Positions 42,084-55,500 of a stretch of DNA of 64,000 bases are shown here, one piece after another. Location of the stretch: NCBI RefSeq assembly GCF_012273895.1, contig NC_052128.1:2604001-2668000 (forward strand), written 5' to 3'. Source of the DNA: Zerene cesonia. Lineage: Eukaryota > Arthropoda > Insecta > Lepidoptera > Pieridae. The notes under the pieces are model-generated. The model did no database searches. It was not told where the DNA came from and saw only the letters and a list, made by a program, of their open reading frames with translations. The position numbers were made by a program, and so were the translations under genes. Positions within the stretch are counted from its first letter, which is position 1; each line of letters opens with the position of its first letter.

Positions 42084-44388
42084 CATTTGCACTGCTATGT
42101 GGCAATACTAATAAATTTTGCGCAAATTGGGCCAGTAAAGGAAACATTTGAGACGAGTCGCCTTTTCTTATTTTTGAAATATGACGCCAAAACTCATCTG
42201 CTTTGATTAGCTGATCCTCTTGAAATGGAAGATTAGTATTTCTTAGCGTTCTCCATTCCCGGTCTAATTCTGTCAAATTTGTTGGACATAATCCTGAAAA
42301 TAAATTATTAATTGAAAACTAAATAAGACACAGACTCAACTTTTAAATAAAATATTTGAAGTTAATGATTATTACCTGGAAACATTTGCCCTAAATGAGC
42401 TATAGACGGTACAGAACGTCTTAAATTTGAGTCCAGCAATGTGTCAGGGTTTAAAAACCTTAAATTTTTCAACCTTTGTCTGTGCTCATCTTCAAAAGGG
42501 AAGCGATTTTTTATTTGAATAAGACTTTCAATGTAAAACTCAAGACATTTTTGTCTTAACTGTCTTATTTGATCTGGATGCATATTGTTTTTGTTCATTG
42601 AAATTAAAGCAGTAACATTGCCTCCTAAGTAGATGTCTTCCAGGGGTAAATGGTTTTCAATTTTTTCAAAATCAATATTCAATATTTTTGTTTCCAATGC
42701 TGCAACTTTGTCACATGGACATGAATGCTTGTTTTTTCCTGTTCAGTTAATTCCAAATATTCTGGTTTTAAAAAAACATTCCATTATGGTCTTGTAGGTT
42801 ATAAAAATTTTTTCATATAGCAAGTAGAGTTTTGGGCTTTCAGATTGCATTTCTTTGTTCAAATCATTGAAGTATGGCGACACAAAATTTAAAAATTCTA
42901 AATATATTTCTGTGGTTGGTTCCATACATTTATCAAGGATTGACTGAGCTGCAAGCAATCTGTCAGTTAACACAGCACTTTGAAAATATAATTTCAATGC
43001 TGGTAGTTGTTCTAGAAGCCTTTTTACAACTTGTAACAAGGACAGCCACCTTGTTTGGGCAGGGTGTAATAGTTTGAATGGTTTAATGTAAATTGGTAGA
43101 GACTACAAAGAGTTTCAATGTTTGTCAAAACATTGAAACTCTTTGTAGTCTCCAATGCGTTTTGGACTATTCTGTATATAGTTGTAAACATCACGAGCAA
43201 AGTCCTCCACACCTCGTGGTAACTTTTTGCAAGCATATGAGGCACAAAGGTGAAAAGAGTGACATATGCATTTCATTAGAAACAGATTCGGAATCTTTTG
43301 CAAACAATGTAGACAAAGAATGATGTTGTCCAAACATGGAATTAGTTCCGTCAGCTGCAAATCCAATCATATTTTCTTTGAATGGAATATTCTTTTCTTC
43401 AAAATATTTTGTACATGCATTATGTAAGACTGTAGCTGTACCGTCAACAACTGGTATTAGACATAGAAAACTATCTTCAACATGAAAATCAACTGCAGTC
43501 CTTACAATAAGTGCCAAATGTTTAGTTGATGATCTGTCTGTGCTCTCATCAACTATCAGTGAAAACTTATTTTTTTGTAACATTTCAATTAATTTGTTTT
43601 CAGCTACTTTACCAGTAACATTTGTAACAATAGCATGTGCCTTTGTTCTTCCAAAAGTTAATTCTGATGCAAGCTTTGAATCTTGGGCAATTGATTGTAC
43701 AAGATCCTTTAGACTGTCTGCTAAACTAAATGGTAGATTGTGCTCTGCTAGGAAACATGCCATCTTTATTTCTCCAGACTTAATTTTATCTGTGAATGAC
43801 TTTGATGCAGACTCAGGCAACATTGAAATAATAGTAGGTTGAAGTATTGCACCTGAAAGTAAAAATAAACGCATTAACAGGACTGCGCTTATTTTTATCA
43901 TGCAGGCTGGCTCTAGCTGTAGAAAAAAATATCCTGAATACTGAAACTGAAACCATAATCCTTCACATCTGATAATTAAATAAACTTACATTCACTAATG
44001 ACAATAATAAAGTAAAGGTATATTAACATTATTCTGAACTTAGAACCTAGTTCTTTCTTACACTTTATTGGAAAAGTAAGTAAATAATTTAAAACATAAA
44101 AAAACACACCAGTAGACCACACCAACCTTTAACATTATTCTTATGTTTAAAAGATTCTGCATGCTTCTCCAAAACTCTTTTACCTCCACCACATCTCAAG
44201 TCACACTTACATGAATTACAATAAAAATAGTAATCTCCTTTGTTGCTTTTTTTAATCCAACCTGAATACTTTTGGTCCTTTTCCCACAAGTGTGAATATT
44301 TTTGTTCATAATGCAGCTTTCTTTTTTTAGTGGGAGTAACATTGCGCTCTTCCTCACTGTCACTGCTTCTTTCCATAACAGAATTCAA
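42084..44388 (-). pseudogene. hAT transposase pseudogene
   Basis: Three minus-strand blocks. 44,388-44,112: BED-type zinc finger, with CNSCKCDLRCGGGKRVLEKH and a downstream His. 43,852-42,376 (acceptor TTTCAG; donor GTAATA): the catalytic region, with FSLIVDESTDRSS (first Asp), MIGFAADGTNSMFG (second Asp), the conserved KCICHSFHLCASYACKKL, and HPAQTRWLSLLQVVKRLLEQ. 42,293-42,084: LDREWRTL ... FAQNLLVLPHSSAN, which is the start of the hAT C-terminal dimerisation motif, cut by the gap. The gene is dead: a frameshift near 43,290, a foldback insertion at 43,099-43,152, and frame changes near 42,775 and 42,720. It lies immediately downstream of the last ABC transporter exon. Confidence 0.8.
43099..43152. 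repeat. Perfect 25-bp foldback inside the hAT gene
   Basis: 43,099-43,123 and 43,128-43,152 are exact reverse complements around the 4-base loop GTCA. The arm starts GAGACTACAAAGAG. The right arm is the original coding sequence (GDYKEFQ), the left an inverted duplicate that breaks the frame. Confidence 0.85.
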
Positions 44389-44575
44389 TTAAATTGAGCA
44401 GGAAGCTGAAAAATATTGAAATTAAACTAAACAACACCTTCGATATCTTAGTTCGAAATATTTTTAGGTTAAGATTTACTTTTACCGTTTTATTTACAGC
44501 AAGACGCCAAGTTTTACACAGTCTTAATTCAGTTAAATTGAGCAGGAAGCTGAAAAATATTGAAATTAAACTAAA
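44389..44575. repeat. 43-bp direct repeat at the hAT 5' side
   Basis: 44,389-44,431 and 44,533-44,575 share TTAAATTGAGCAGGAAGCTG and the bases that follow, about 100 bases apart. The second copy runs into the gap at 44,579. Possibly a duplicated promoter or terminal region of the hAT element, or an assembly artefact at the gap. Confidence 0.55.
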
Positions 44576-44578
44576 AAA

Positions 44579-44678
44579 NNNNNNNNNNNNNNNNNNNNNN
44601 NNNNNNNNNNNNNNNNNNNNNNNNNNNNNNNNNNNNNNNNNNNNNNNNNNNNNNNNNNNNNNNNNNNNNNNNNNNNNN
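44579..44678. other. Assembly gap (100 N)
   Basis: Exactly 100 N between the hAT pseudogene and the last visible ABC transporter exon. A scaffold join here could explain the missing 3' half of the transporter. Confidence 0.99.
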
Positions 44679-44814
44679 GACAGATTCGAAATTCAAATGT
44701 AATATTTTTTTATAATTAAGTGTAACAGTATTTATGGCCAGACTAAGTATAATCGTCAGTCTACATTTTTTTCCCACTGCTGGGACACAAGCTACATTAT
44801 GTTAAGTTACTTAC

Positions 44815-47800
44815 ATTGGGCAAATTCTTGATAAAGCTATGACAGTAAGCTTGCTTTGCTGCTACTATTATTTCTTCATCAGTACAAGATGGATTACTCA
44901 TCCTGAAAAAGAAATCATGAAATAATTAACTATAAGACTGAGTCAAATTTCTTTAAACCTGTTTAAGCAAAGGAGATAGTAATCACCAGCTGCTGGTGGG
45001 TCGCTTAGTGGTAAGTGAGCACCATCTCCCATGCAATATACACAAAGGCCTTTGCAATAGGATTGCCAAATTTGTATTTTATTTTAATTCGATAGACTAA
45101 AGATAAATGGGAGGAAAAAAAGGTTTATATGTTTGACTTACCGAATGTTTTCTTTGATGGTGCCCGCGAACAGCACGGGCTCCTGCCCCACGACGGCGAT
45201 GTGCCCGCGGTAGTGGCGCACGTTCACATTACGCAGGTCGTGGCCGGACGCGGTGACGGATCCCGCGTCCGGGTCGTACATACGCTGCAGCAGCTGCAGC
45301 ACGGTCGACTTGCCGCTGCCGCTCGAACCCACTAGCGCGACTGTCTCGTTGCGGTTTATCTTGAGCGAGAGACCGTTTAGCACCTGTGGTTGTAGACTTT
45401 ACATTGTAGTCATTTATGTGATGGCGAGTGACGAGAGAAAATCGGTTCACTCAGTCGAAAATGGCCTCCTCCTTTTTTAAAGTCGGTTAATAAAACAATT
45501 ATGAAAATAAAATAAAAATATCGATAGTATCATCAAATTCTGCCAGTATCACACCAAGCGTTGTGGACTTAGAACTTAATGCACCATACTAGCTCAGGCA
45601 AGCATGCTAAGGCTTTTAATGCTAACTACTATAACGACCTACAAACATTGCTCAACAGTTTCATCTCGATTCAATATTACCTGGACATCTGGCCTCGCCG
45701 GATACTTGAAGTACACGTCCTTGAGCTCCAAATCTCCATTTAGTTCAGGTTTAGTGCCCTCAGTGGAGAGGCTGTCGATGCGAGGCTTTCGATCTAGTAC
45801 TGCGAATATAGAACCAGCGGAGGCTCTAGCACAGGCCATGGCTTCTAAGTGAGGAGCTGTTAACCCAACATTCTGGGCGCCTTGTAGAACGCTGAAAAAT
45901 ATCTGTGAACATATTGATCATTTTGTGCCCCACGGAACTGCAAACATGATAATAAAACATGGTATTATTGTGTAAGCGATAGTGGTCAATATTTGTCATT
46001 ATCAATTTGACAGCTAGACGACGAGTTATATTGACATAGCTTTGCAAATCGACAACAGTGTGAATAAAGTTACAGACTAAGGCTGTTATCATATGTTATG
46101 AAAACAGTCTCCTTAGCGTAGAAAATAAACATACTACATAATAACAAAATACATACAATCATCAGCACTGCTGGTGTATACACCGGTTGTTCCTCCTGCC
46201 TACTCTCCAGGATCAACCCGACCCCGTACCAAAAAGAGAGTGCATACGTTGCGTAGATGATGAACCACATCACCCCACTGCCTATCCCGGAGAAGACTCC
46301 TTTTCTAACGCCCATCGACTGTGCTGGGTGCAACCGTTTTGAATATCTATGAAACATAAGGATAGTAAATAAAATTTTACTTTCCAGTTGAAGAATTGTA
46401 GGATGGTAAAACTATTACTGTAACCCTTATCAGTATTAGAGATCGGAGAAAAAATCTTAAGACTGTAACTCCTGCGCTATTAAATACTTTTAGACGAACA
46501 TAACAGGCTCTATAATATACCAGACATTGTTTACATAATATTATGAATACCGAAGTACATATTATAAATTCCAAAGACTCGTATTAATTTACGACCAAAT
46601 AGTTATTTACATAAAACTATACTTATAGTCTAGGCTTATAAATATAAACTCGTGAAAAGGCAAACATTATTCACCTTTCAATTTCCTTCTCTTCTCCGCC
46701 AAACGCGACCACAGTTCTAATGGATGATAAGACTTCTTCAGCGATGACTCCGGCTACACTGTACGCTTTTAGCTCTTGTGTTGTTAGCGAAGATTGAATC
46801 TGGTATATAAAAAATAAAAATACTCTTGTATTTTTAGTTTCATCTTATTACAGACAACGGCTATTAAAACTGTTTTATAGAAATAGTGTATAAGCATATT
46901 ATAAAGTCATGAACATATTTAAATAGAAATAGTATAAAAAATTAATATGATAAAGTGAGAGATGATTGTTCTAAATCCTTTTTGTAAGTATTTACATACC
47001 AACTTGGCAATTCCAAATAATGACAAATTTATTATTTACTTAACCTCATACTAAAGAGAAATTTTCACGCCAAAATTCGTACATTTTTGTATGCATTATA
47101 TAATATATGTATACCTTAGCAACAACAGCGGTAGTGGCTATGATGACAGGCGCACAAGACAGAATGACGAGCGTCAGTTCCCAGCCGTACGCGAACGATA
47201 TTATGACGGCCGTCACGAATGACATCACTAGATACACCAGCATCGGTACTTTCTCGCTTATCCCCTCGCGATATTTCTCTACGTCACTTAAAGAATATAA
47301 ATAATTGGTTAAGAAATTTTATTTTCAAAGAAATTGTTTTATTTATATTTAACTCTTATACAGTACGAAGTAAGATATGGAATAGATATGACTAGGTGAA
47401 TGAATACAAGTGTACATTTATTAGCATTGAAAATAAAAAAAAAAGAAAATTGTAGGTTTTGGTTTTTTTGGAGCAGAGTATAGCGTTAATACAATTATGA
47501 ATAGGTACTACGAAATTGATATTATTTACGTATAGTTAATATACTTATTCATTTTTATGCTCAGTTAAATCTTTCTAAAAAATGTAAAATTTTGTGTTTG
47601 GATACAAAGTAGCAGTGTTCTTTGGGTTGTTATCATACTATTTCCACTAAGTAATATAAAGAACAAATCAAAAATGTAAAAAACACATCAGAAAAGTTCA
47701 TGAGTTACTTACTCAGATACTTTTGTTGCAAAATTCATTGAAGTGTTCAGATCGTACCATGTGATGTCTTGTCTTATTACAGCTTTCAAGAACTTCTCCT

Positions 47801-50489
47801 TTAGCCTATTTATCTGAAAGTTATAATAAATGAATCTGTATGGGTGTAGATACGTTTTAAACGATGCGTTCCAAAAAAAAAAAACAAAAAAAAATCTCGA
47901 TTCATAGTGTTTTTTTAGCGTTCCATCCACGTACTGTATATATATGTTTATTATTTCTTTTAATATTGGAGTACAGATATGTCAAATGTCTGTCTGTTTT
48001 TCTATATGTAATACTTGCCGTCCTCACCGGCTTCCCCTGCATTTTTTTAATTGGTCTATTAATTCCCGAGACAAGCACGTTCAATCAAGCAAACTATTCA
48101 GCTTTATGTATAGTATGTATCATATAAATTATAAAAATAAATATAAAACAAATCAAACGTAAAAACCTCAAACCACCCTGAAAATCATGAATCGGTAAAT
48201 TCAATTTCGGTTATAACATTTAATTGATTTGTTTTATCCATAAGTTTTACCTGTTTTAATGCGACGTAATTAAACAAATCGACGCTAATCGCCCCGACTA
48301 TGAACTGGATGACGGAGAAGGTGAAACATCCGAGGCCGAACGCTGCCGAATCCTCAATCAACGCTAATCTGTTCTCTTCTGCGCTTGCGTTCGTTCTGCG
48401 AATTAAATAACGACATAGTTTTTGAATCAACGTGGAATTTTTCTAGGAAATTTATTTAAATCATTAGACGATTTGATTAAAAGACATACATTTCTAAGGT
48501 CAAGAGAATTACAAGAATTTTGTGTTTTTGTGACAGTGAACACATTTTATTTTCGGGGGAAGAACACTTTAAATTTACTCGAAGTTTTTATGAAAAGTTA
48601 ACAAACTCAATCCTTTTGCCGATAAAAATCTTGCTAGTTCCAGTGGTTTGTTGAAATACACATAATATATAAAAATAATAAATTTTACTGCTAACTTAAT
48701 TTATATATTATATATAGTTTACACAAACACATATTAAATTCTACGACTATCCCATTTTATTAAACCGTACATTTAACTCTAATATAATCCTAACTTATTC
48801 ACCCACGCCCCTTTATTAATTATTAAGAATAGCAGGCTACGCATTTGTAGAGGGCTGGTTACCTCTACAAATAACCTGTGGACTGTGGTGGTTGTTTTCT
48901 ACCCGACAACCGTTACCCACAACGAGATAAAAAGTCCCACACATTATTCTATCACTACAGTACTTACAATTGCTTTCCACCTCCGAACCACGATATAAGC
49001 AGCACCGGGGTAGACGTCCCAGTCATAACCGTGCGGTCTATCAGAAGCGATGTAAACTCTCCGTACACGATCACACCCACCGGCACCATCAGGCCATTGA
49101 GAGACGCAAAGATCAAACCGAGTAGGAGTATTAACAGCTCCCATGGTTTCGCGAAACGAAACTGCCGATGGGAATAGAAAACAGTGTAGTAGGTTTGTTA
49201 CGCTAAAGCGAGCTGTTTTAACAACATCTATCAGTTATAGAATTAATGGTAGGTTTTTAGGTGCCATTTGCCAGAAATTTTTGTAGTCTGGTGAACTCTC
49301 TTACGCCTCTAGCACCATCTGAGTATTGAGAGGCTCATTCATTAAACCCAAAAGAAAAGGATTATCAGTTCCCATGGTTTCGAGAATAGTGAAGGATAGT
49401 GCATGAACAGCCAAGATATATAGGATAACAACTGTATGTATTTTTAATGAGATTTGTTTTTATTTATAGTTATCGAGATAAATGATTTTAAACAATAAAT
49501 TTCAATTGTAAGGTACATAATTTTTGTACTGTAAGCTAGCTGCCTTAATATTTACATACGTTGCAAACAGTAAATAAACATATTTATCTTCAATAATTAA
49601 TATTTTTTATAGTTCTTCCCTTATTAATTTTAAATATGTTTTTCCATTTCGTTTACAATTAGCCAAACTCCTTCCATACATTAAATTGTCAGTCAAACAA
49701 ATACTCACAAGTCTAAACCAAGAAGTGGGCGGCGCTTGTAGATTGGGATCCCCGCTGAAAACGAGTGTGAGACTATAAACACATTATAATGATAACAAAT
49801 AATGATGTATCGCAAATGTATGTTCATTACATGAGGCATGGTTGCAAGCTAAGCTGGTCGCGGTGCGTACCGTTTCGTAGCCTTTCCCATGGCTTTATGG
49901 TATCCTTGAGCAGCTAAACAAACATCGGTTTTTTTATTATTTCCCATTATGTAGTAAGTTTTTTATATGGGTGCAGTATCGGAATCAGTTATTTCTCATA
50001 ATAGATAATGATTTATGATGTTGACAGGATTTAAAAATTAAATTATTCATGTTCCTAAATGTTCATTTTCGTCTTTAGAGTTTAGAGCACTCTTTATATA
50101 AAAGTATTTCATACTTAGAAATTTGAGATTGAACGTATATTGAAATCTATTTCAAGTGCAAGAGCAATTTTGAAGAAAATAATAGACTATATTTACTTAT
50201 ACCACAAAAAATAGATTAGTAAATCTCTATATATCGTACCTACTTTTTCGACAAGGTACACCAAATAAATAATAATAAACATATACTTTTTGTAACAAAT
50301 TTATTAATATTATTATTAAACTCACGTCTCTGTTTGCCTCGCCTTTTCTGCTAAGTATGCTGCCTGCTGCGCGAGTGTGCTGATAGTAAGCGAATTCTGT
50401 CTCAGGCTGAGCGTCAAAGCCGGCCGTTGTTCGCTTCGGCGGGCCGACGAAAACCTTGTTATGCTCTTTACAGATTCATCGCGTCTCAT
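44815..50489 (-). CDS. ABCB (P-glycoprotein/MDR-type) transporter, N-terminal half
   Basis: Eleven exons, all in phase with GT/AG borders: 50,505-50,326 (ATG at 50,489), 49,754-49,709, 49,161-48,968, 48,395-48,251, 47,813-47,713, 47,286-47,115, 46,799-46,675, 46,346-46,157, 45,902-45,681, 45,383-45,142 and 44,902-44,815. They give residues 1-563 of a family normally near 1,250-1,300. Six membrane segments are visible (about 76-98, 155-180, 229-272 as a pair, 335-360, 371-390), with SDDVEKYREGISEK and SIRTVVAFGGEEKEIER as intracellular coupling helices. The first nucleotide-binding domain has the A-loop Tyr446 (FKYPARPDV), Walker A GSSGSGKST (472-480) and Q-loop Gln520 (VVGQEPVLF). It stops at FIKNLPN, just before the signature and Walker B. 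Members are plasma-membrane ATP-driven exporters of lipophilic compounds. The acceptor at 50,506 implies a noncoding first exon upstream. Confidence 0.92.
44985..45060. repeat. Interspersed repeat fragment in an ABCB intron
   Basis: CTGGTGGGTCGCTTAGTGGTAAG followed by CACCATCTCCCATGC resembles one end of the 6251-6582 repeat. It lies between the ABCB exons at 44,902 and 45,142. Confidence 0.4.
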
Positions 50490-51874
50490 TCTCGACTCAA
50501 CAGTTCTAGAAGAAATGGAAATATAAATAAAAATCATCATCATCATCAGTCCATTATTGTTCCCACGGCTGGGACATAGGCCTCTATGAGGGTTCGGACC
50601 ATATGACAGCTGAAACTAGAACCTCCTTCCATTTTGGAAACGTCGGTTATAAATTTAAAAAAATCCGTTGGACTAATGGAAATGTGGCATTGAAAGTAAA
50701 TAAAAGTTGCCTGATAAAATGGTTTATTCTAATGACCACGAAACTATATCGTTAGGAAAACTAGTTGGACTGGCTGACCTTATTCAGTTTACATAATAAA
50801 TATTTGATTGTTGTGTACACATTCACTTCGTAATTTCTCTACATGATATACATTAATTTCTCTCATTTTATCGCCGAAAAGCTGTCAATGCCAGAACATA
50901 TAAAGAGGCAGTGTTGTGACGCGTGGCGTTATTTTGACACGTTTTATTACCATAGTTTTAAATAGTACGACATTATTTCATCATACCATAATAAGTCTAC
51001 ACTGATAATATTCTTAAGAAGAATGATTTTTATGAAAGTATATTTGTAATGTTTTTTACAAAAACTGCTGGATCTGGATATATGTACCACGGGCGAAGCC
51101 GGGGCGAACAGCTAGTTACTAATAAAAAAGGAAATCCAGTTAATGTCAAGTATGTAGATAATGTGCTACAATGATACAGTATTATCGAAGTGGCACTTTA
51201 AATGTAGGAAGTTCTATAGCGCCTACGATTTCCAGATATAGCGCAATGCAAAAAAATTCGTTCAAAACATCTGAATTTTCATGAATGCAAGAGTTCTCAT
51301 TAGACCGATGCTCTATTGTATTAAACAACCAGTTAAGTCTAAGCATAACATAATAGCTAAATAAGTACTTGTTTAGGAGAATTTTATCAGATAGATTGAG
51401 AACTTTCTAGAATACAGATTAAATAAAAAATTAAAAAGTAGGATGATGGATTTGAAATGAGTTTGATGTTTGTATCAGATTTACCAGTTTTACATATACT
51501 ATAACTATACCATTAAAACAACTTTGAAAGATTTCATAAAATTCACATAAAATGAATTATAATGTAGCGATATGTTAGAATGTTTTTGTTTAATAAGCCT
51601 TTATTTAAATATTGTACTTGATTTTAAGAATCGATTGTCGCGCTTCCATCTGTTTCAGCCGTAGCTGCAATGCGGTACCAAGCCCAACGTTACGCTACGT
51701 TAATAAACTTTACCTATTCTGACTTTGTGCATTGAACATATGTCGTAATTAATTATTTGAAAGTATTAATTGAATCGCTGAAATAAATGTATGTAAATAC
51801 ATTAAGGATCTATGACTTAAGTTAATAATAAGCTTCGTACTGTTGAAGAACCTTATATAAAATATATATCACTG

Positions 51875-51965
51875 GATCACGGGTGGCCGAGAGGCTAGGC
51901 GTTGCTACGGTTAGGCAAGAAACGCAGGTTCGAATCCTGCCTCGTGATCAAATTTTTTCTATTCT
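51875..51965 (+). repeat. tRNA-derived SINE-like unit
   Basis: GATCACG and CGTGATC at the ends of 51,875-51,949 pair perfectly like an acceptor stem. GTGGCCGAGAGGC is a Leu/Ser-type D-arm/A box, and GCAGGTTCGAATCCTGC a perfect T arm/B box. It lacks the long variable arm those tRNAs need, and the tail ATCAAATTTTTTCT is shared with 14,041-14,100, so I call it a retroposed tRNA-derived repeat, not a functional tRNA gene. Confidence 0.55.
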
Positions 51966-52313
51966 TTCAAAATTTCTCATTTATAAAGCATTTCAATGCT
52001 ATAAAACTAAAAAATAAATAAAATATATGTACAAGAAATGCATTTGTTTTATTAAATGTGCTAGATAAGGGTATATTATATTAATACGTGAAGCGAAAAG
52101 TTTTTACGAAAATTGCGATTACGAAGAATGTTTAGCGCACTTATAGTTTTAGCTAGTATGATATTATATTATCTATGGTTTAGATTTTTTTTAATTATTA
52201 CACTTAGTATCCATATAAATAACATGCATTTGACATTGCGCTCATACTATATATATATACAATCCCCTGACTGTCTGGTGATTGTCAAATATCCACCACT
52301 TGGTCACGACTAG

Positions 52314-52517
52314 TCCTATTAATATTATAAATGCGAAAGTTTGTAAGTATGGATGTATGGATGTTTGTTACTCTTTCACGTAAAAACTACTGAACCAATT
52401 GCAATGAAATTTGGTACGTAGACAGCTGGATAACTGGAATAACATATAGGCAACTTTTTATTCCGATATTCCTACGGGATACGGACTTACGCGGGTGAAA
52501 CCGCGGGGCACAGCTAG
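52314..52517 (+). mobile_element. Short non-autonomous Helitron
   Basis: Closely matches 5230-5429 from TCCTATTAATATTATAAATG to the terminal hairpin and CACAGCTAG. Preceded by CTAG, so it may sit directly behind another Helitron end. Confidence 0.8.
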
Positions 52518-55500
52518 TTAATACATAGTTATATTGTATATTTCTAATCTGAGTAAATATAGGATAAAATTATGGCCGACACTTGTTAACATTATCGGTC
52601 AAATCGTGTTTGAAAACAATGTCAAGTGCGTTACGTTATATTCCATTGATTCTATGTTCTAGAGATAGATTTTTTCTAGATTTCTAATGTTCAATATTTC
52701 ATGTTTGAATAAATTTAATTGAAATAAGAGTACCTACAATCCACTTAGGAACTTTCCATAACTCCTCTCAAATGTGATTTAAATAAGAAACGTACATCCA
52801 AAATACCATAAGAGTTCACAAAATGGTAAGAGGCGTGTTGATATTCGGATTGGATTTATTGGTCGGAACAGCTGATTTGCAACATATTTACTTTAAGTCA
52901 CTTGTACGACAGTTAGATACCACTCGCTTCCTTTGGAATGTACTTTTTGTCATAATAGCTAATATAAAATCGGATAAAATAACAAAAAGCTAAACCAGAC
53001 AATCATTAAAATTGGTTCACATAGTCAAAAATTCTCAAACACACAAAATACAGTTGAATTGGAAACCTCCACCTCTTCGGTTCGGTCGGAAAATATATTT
53101 ACACGTGATTTTGAAAAACGTGGGAGTAGCTAGTGACTTTCACTAAATATTACGAAGGGGGTGGAAGGTATTTAAACTTTTAATTCTTTTTTTTTATCTT
53201 TGTTATTCGAATATTAACGTATTTAAGTATAGGATATAATTACGTTATCTGTGGTAGTGTAGTGGCGTGTGTTTGTTAGGTATAAATATTTAATTAAACT
53301 AATATGAATATCTTCAACAATTGAGAGAAGATAAAATGGAAGAGTTTATATTCGCATAACATAGCAGGTCAATGAAATAGTCTCGGAGGTATTTATATCG
53401 TATATACATCACCAAGCACGAAGACAGCTCGCAATGCCATACCAAACAACGAGACAGTAGACGTATTATTTTAGTTAACTTTGAATTAGCTCAAGGGCCT
53501 GCCAATTCGGAGTGTCTCGATATAATAGGACACCATCACAAGCCAAATACATCTGCCAGTGCATTATCTATTATTATAATTAATTTGCCATACAACAATG
53601 TTCTCTATTACAAAGGTTTGGTGGCGACTGCAAAGATACAGACAGGTGTTGGTTGTGCAACGTCCGCTGACGCGACTGTTACATAAAATTTTGTTTTTGT
53701 TGTGACGTCAGAAATGCGCAGGGTGGCTTTGGACCGGAAACGTGTCTTGTATCTTTGTAAACATCCACGTTATATTATAATTTATATAAGCTCGTTGACC
53801 GAAGTTGGACTGATCACTCAAATATTTTTTATGAATCAGTCAAAGTAAAAATCAGTCAAAGTATGAATCGTATTTTATGCTCAGGCCTAAAAGAAAATAC
53901 AACAGATTCCATAATGTTTGGCATATTGAATCGCGATACTTTTGGAGATGGGGGTAATTATTTACTATGAACGGTTAAATTACTGGTACTGGTACTTAAA
54001 ACACGGTTTTTATTTCCTGTCTTTTGTTAGGCATCAATTATATAACATAAAGCCAGTTATATGTGTATATAATTTACAACGACGACTATACGGTATGAAA
54101 TCACAATAAACGAATCAAAAAATCAGGGAAGATGTTATTGGAATAAACGTATTATCTATAAATCATTGAGTTGACTTGATGTAATAGCTTTTAATGTGAA
54201 ATCGTTATAAACCTGTAGAGAAGATGCATGAGCTCATGAATTTTAATAAAGTGAAGTAAAAATGCTAACGTATTGGAATTTAAACCAGACCTTTTTCAAG
54301 ATATAACTAGGTTAAGTACAGTATAATTTATTTTGTTACAATCATGGAAAGTTGAAAAAAGTTATAAAAAAATCGTTTTCTTATGCACTGATATTTTAAT
54401 ACTTGAATCAGATAATTATTATCGAAAGCTTCATTCACTGCGTCAACATTTTCAGAGAACTTCAGGCTTGTGATTTGGACACCAAAAGTCCTCTTAACTA
54501 ACTATTCAAGGTGCGTCTGAGCCATGTTCAGTCTGCCAAAAGAATTATAAAGAAAAATATACATTCCATAAAACTAGCCTCGAAGCCTTATATTTATGAA
54601 TGCCCCATGTGGCGCAAGATTTAGATGTCGTTTTTACATGGATGCTCTTGTCAAAACTCGATCATGGTACCTACAAAGGGAGCGCCCGGTAAGCACCATC
54701 TTTCGAATGCAAAAGAGTCAACAAAATCGGTTTGCCCAGGTCTCTAATGTAGAGAAGAACATCATATATGCCCATACACTTTGTTTTTATCACAGTAATT
54801 GACACTAATTTTCACGCGCTAAATTTGTAGCTACAGGGTCTAACCTAAGTTAACTAGGAAAATCTAATACATTATAGAATATTTCCCTTTTTAGATACAG
54901 TTATTGTTTTCTTGACGCTTTGTTTTTTTCTTATTACACTTCTAGCATAGTATTATAAAATCTACGCCTACACGTTTGAAACATTATCCTAGGCATAGCC
55001 TCTTCTTTTGGTCAGGCCATCCTTTTAGTTCAACGCTACACGTTCAAAATAAAATATAGAACGTATACTGAAAATATGATGAATTCCGATACCAATAAGG
55101 TTGTTAGTAAGAAGTACATTGATCAATATTACATAATATTCGGTCGTAAAACGGGCGCCAGGCGACACGACGCCAGACTGTAGTCAAGCAGAGTGGGTTC
55201 ACCCCAAATGCAAATTGTATTAACTTTATGGCGCAAAAAGTTATAACAGTTAAAACTGCTTGGGTTAAATGATTTGAGTATTTAGAACTCGATACTTGAT
55301 TGCAAGTTGTAGTATCGGGTATCACGCGAAAATAGTTGAATTAAAAAGATAGTACTTCATCTTTACAACTTAAATATTAGCTACTACCACAGATAATATT
55401 ATACTATACAGTACTATTACTAATTGAATTGAGATAATTTTACGTACGTGCTTTCTTGTGAGCCACGTAGGTACGCATTGTTATATAAAGAGTTTATAAG

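Noticed and set aside
51875..51949. Functional tRNA gene
   Set aside because: The acceptor and T stems pair, but the Leu/Ser-type D arm lacks the long variable arm and the tail is shared with another repeat copy, so a retroposed repeat is more likely.
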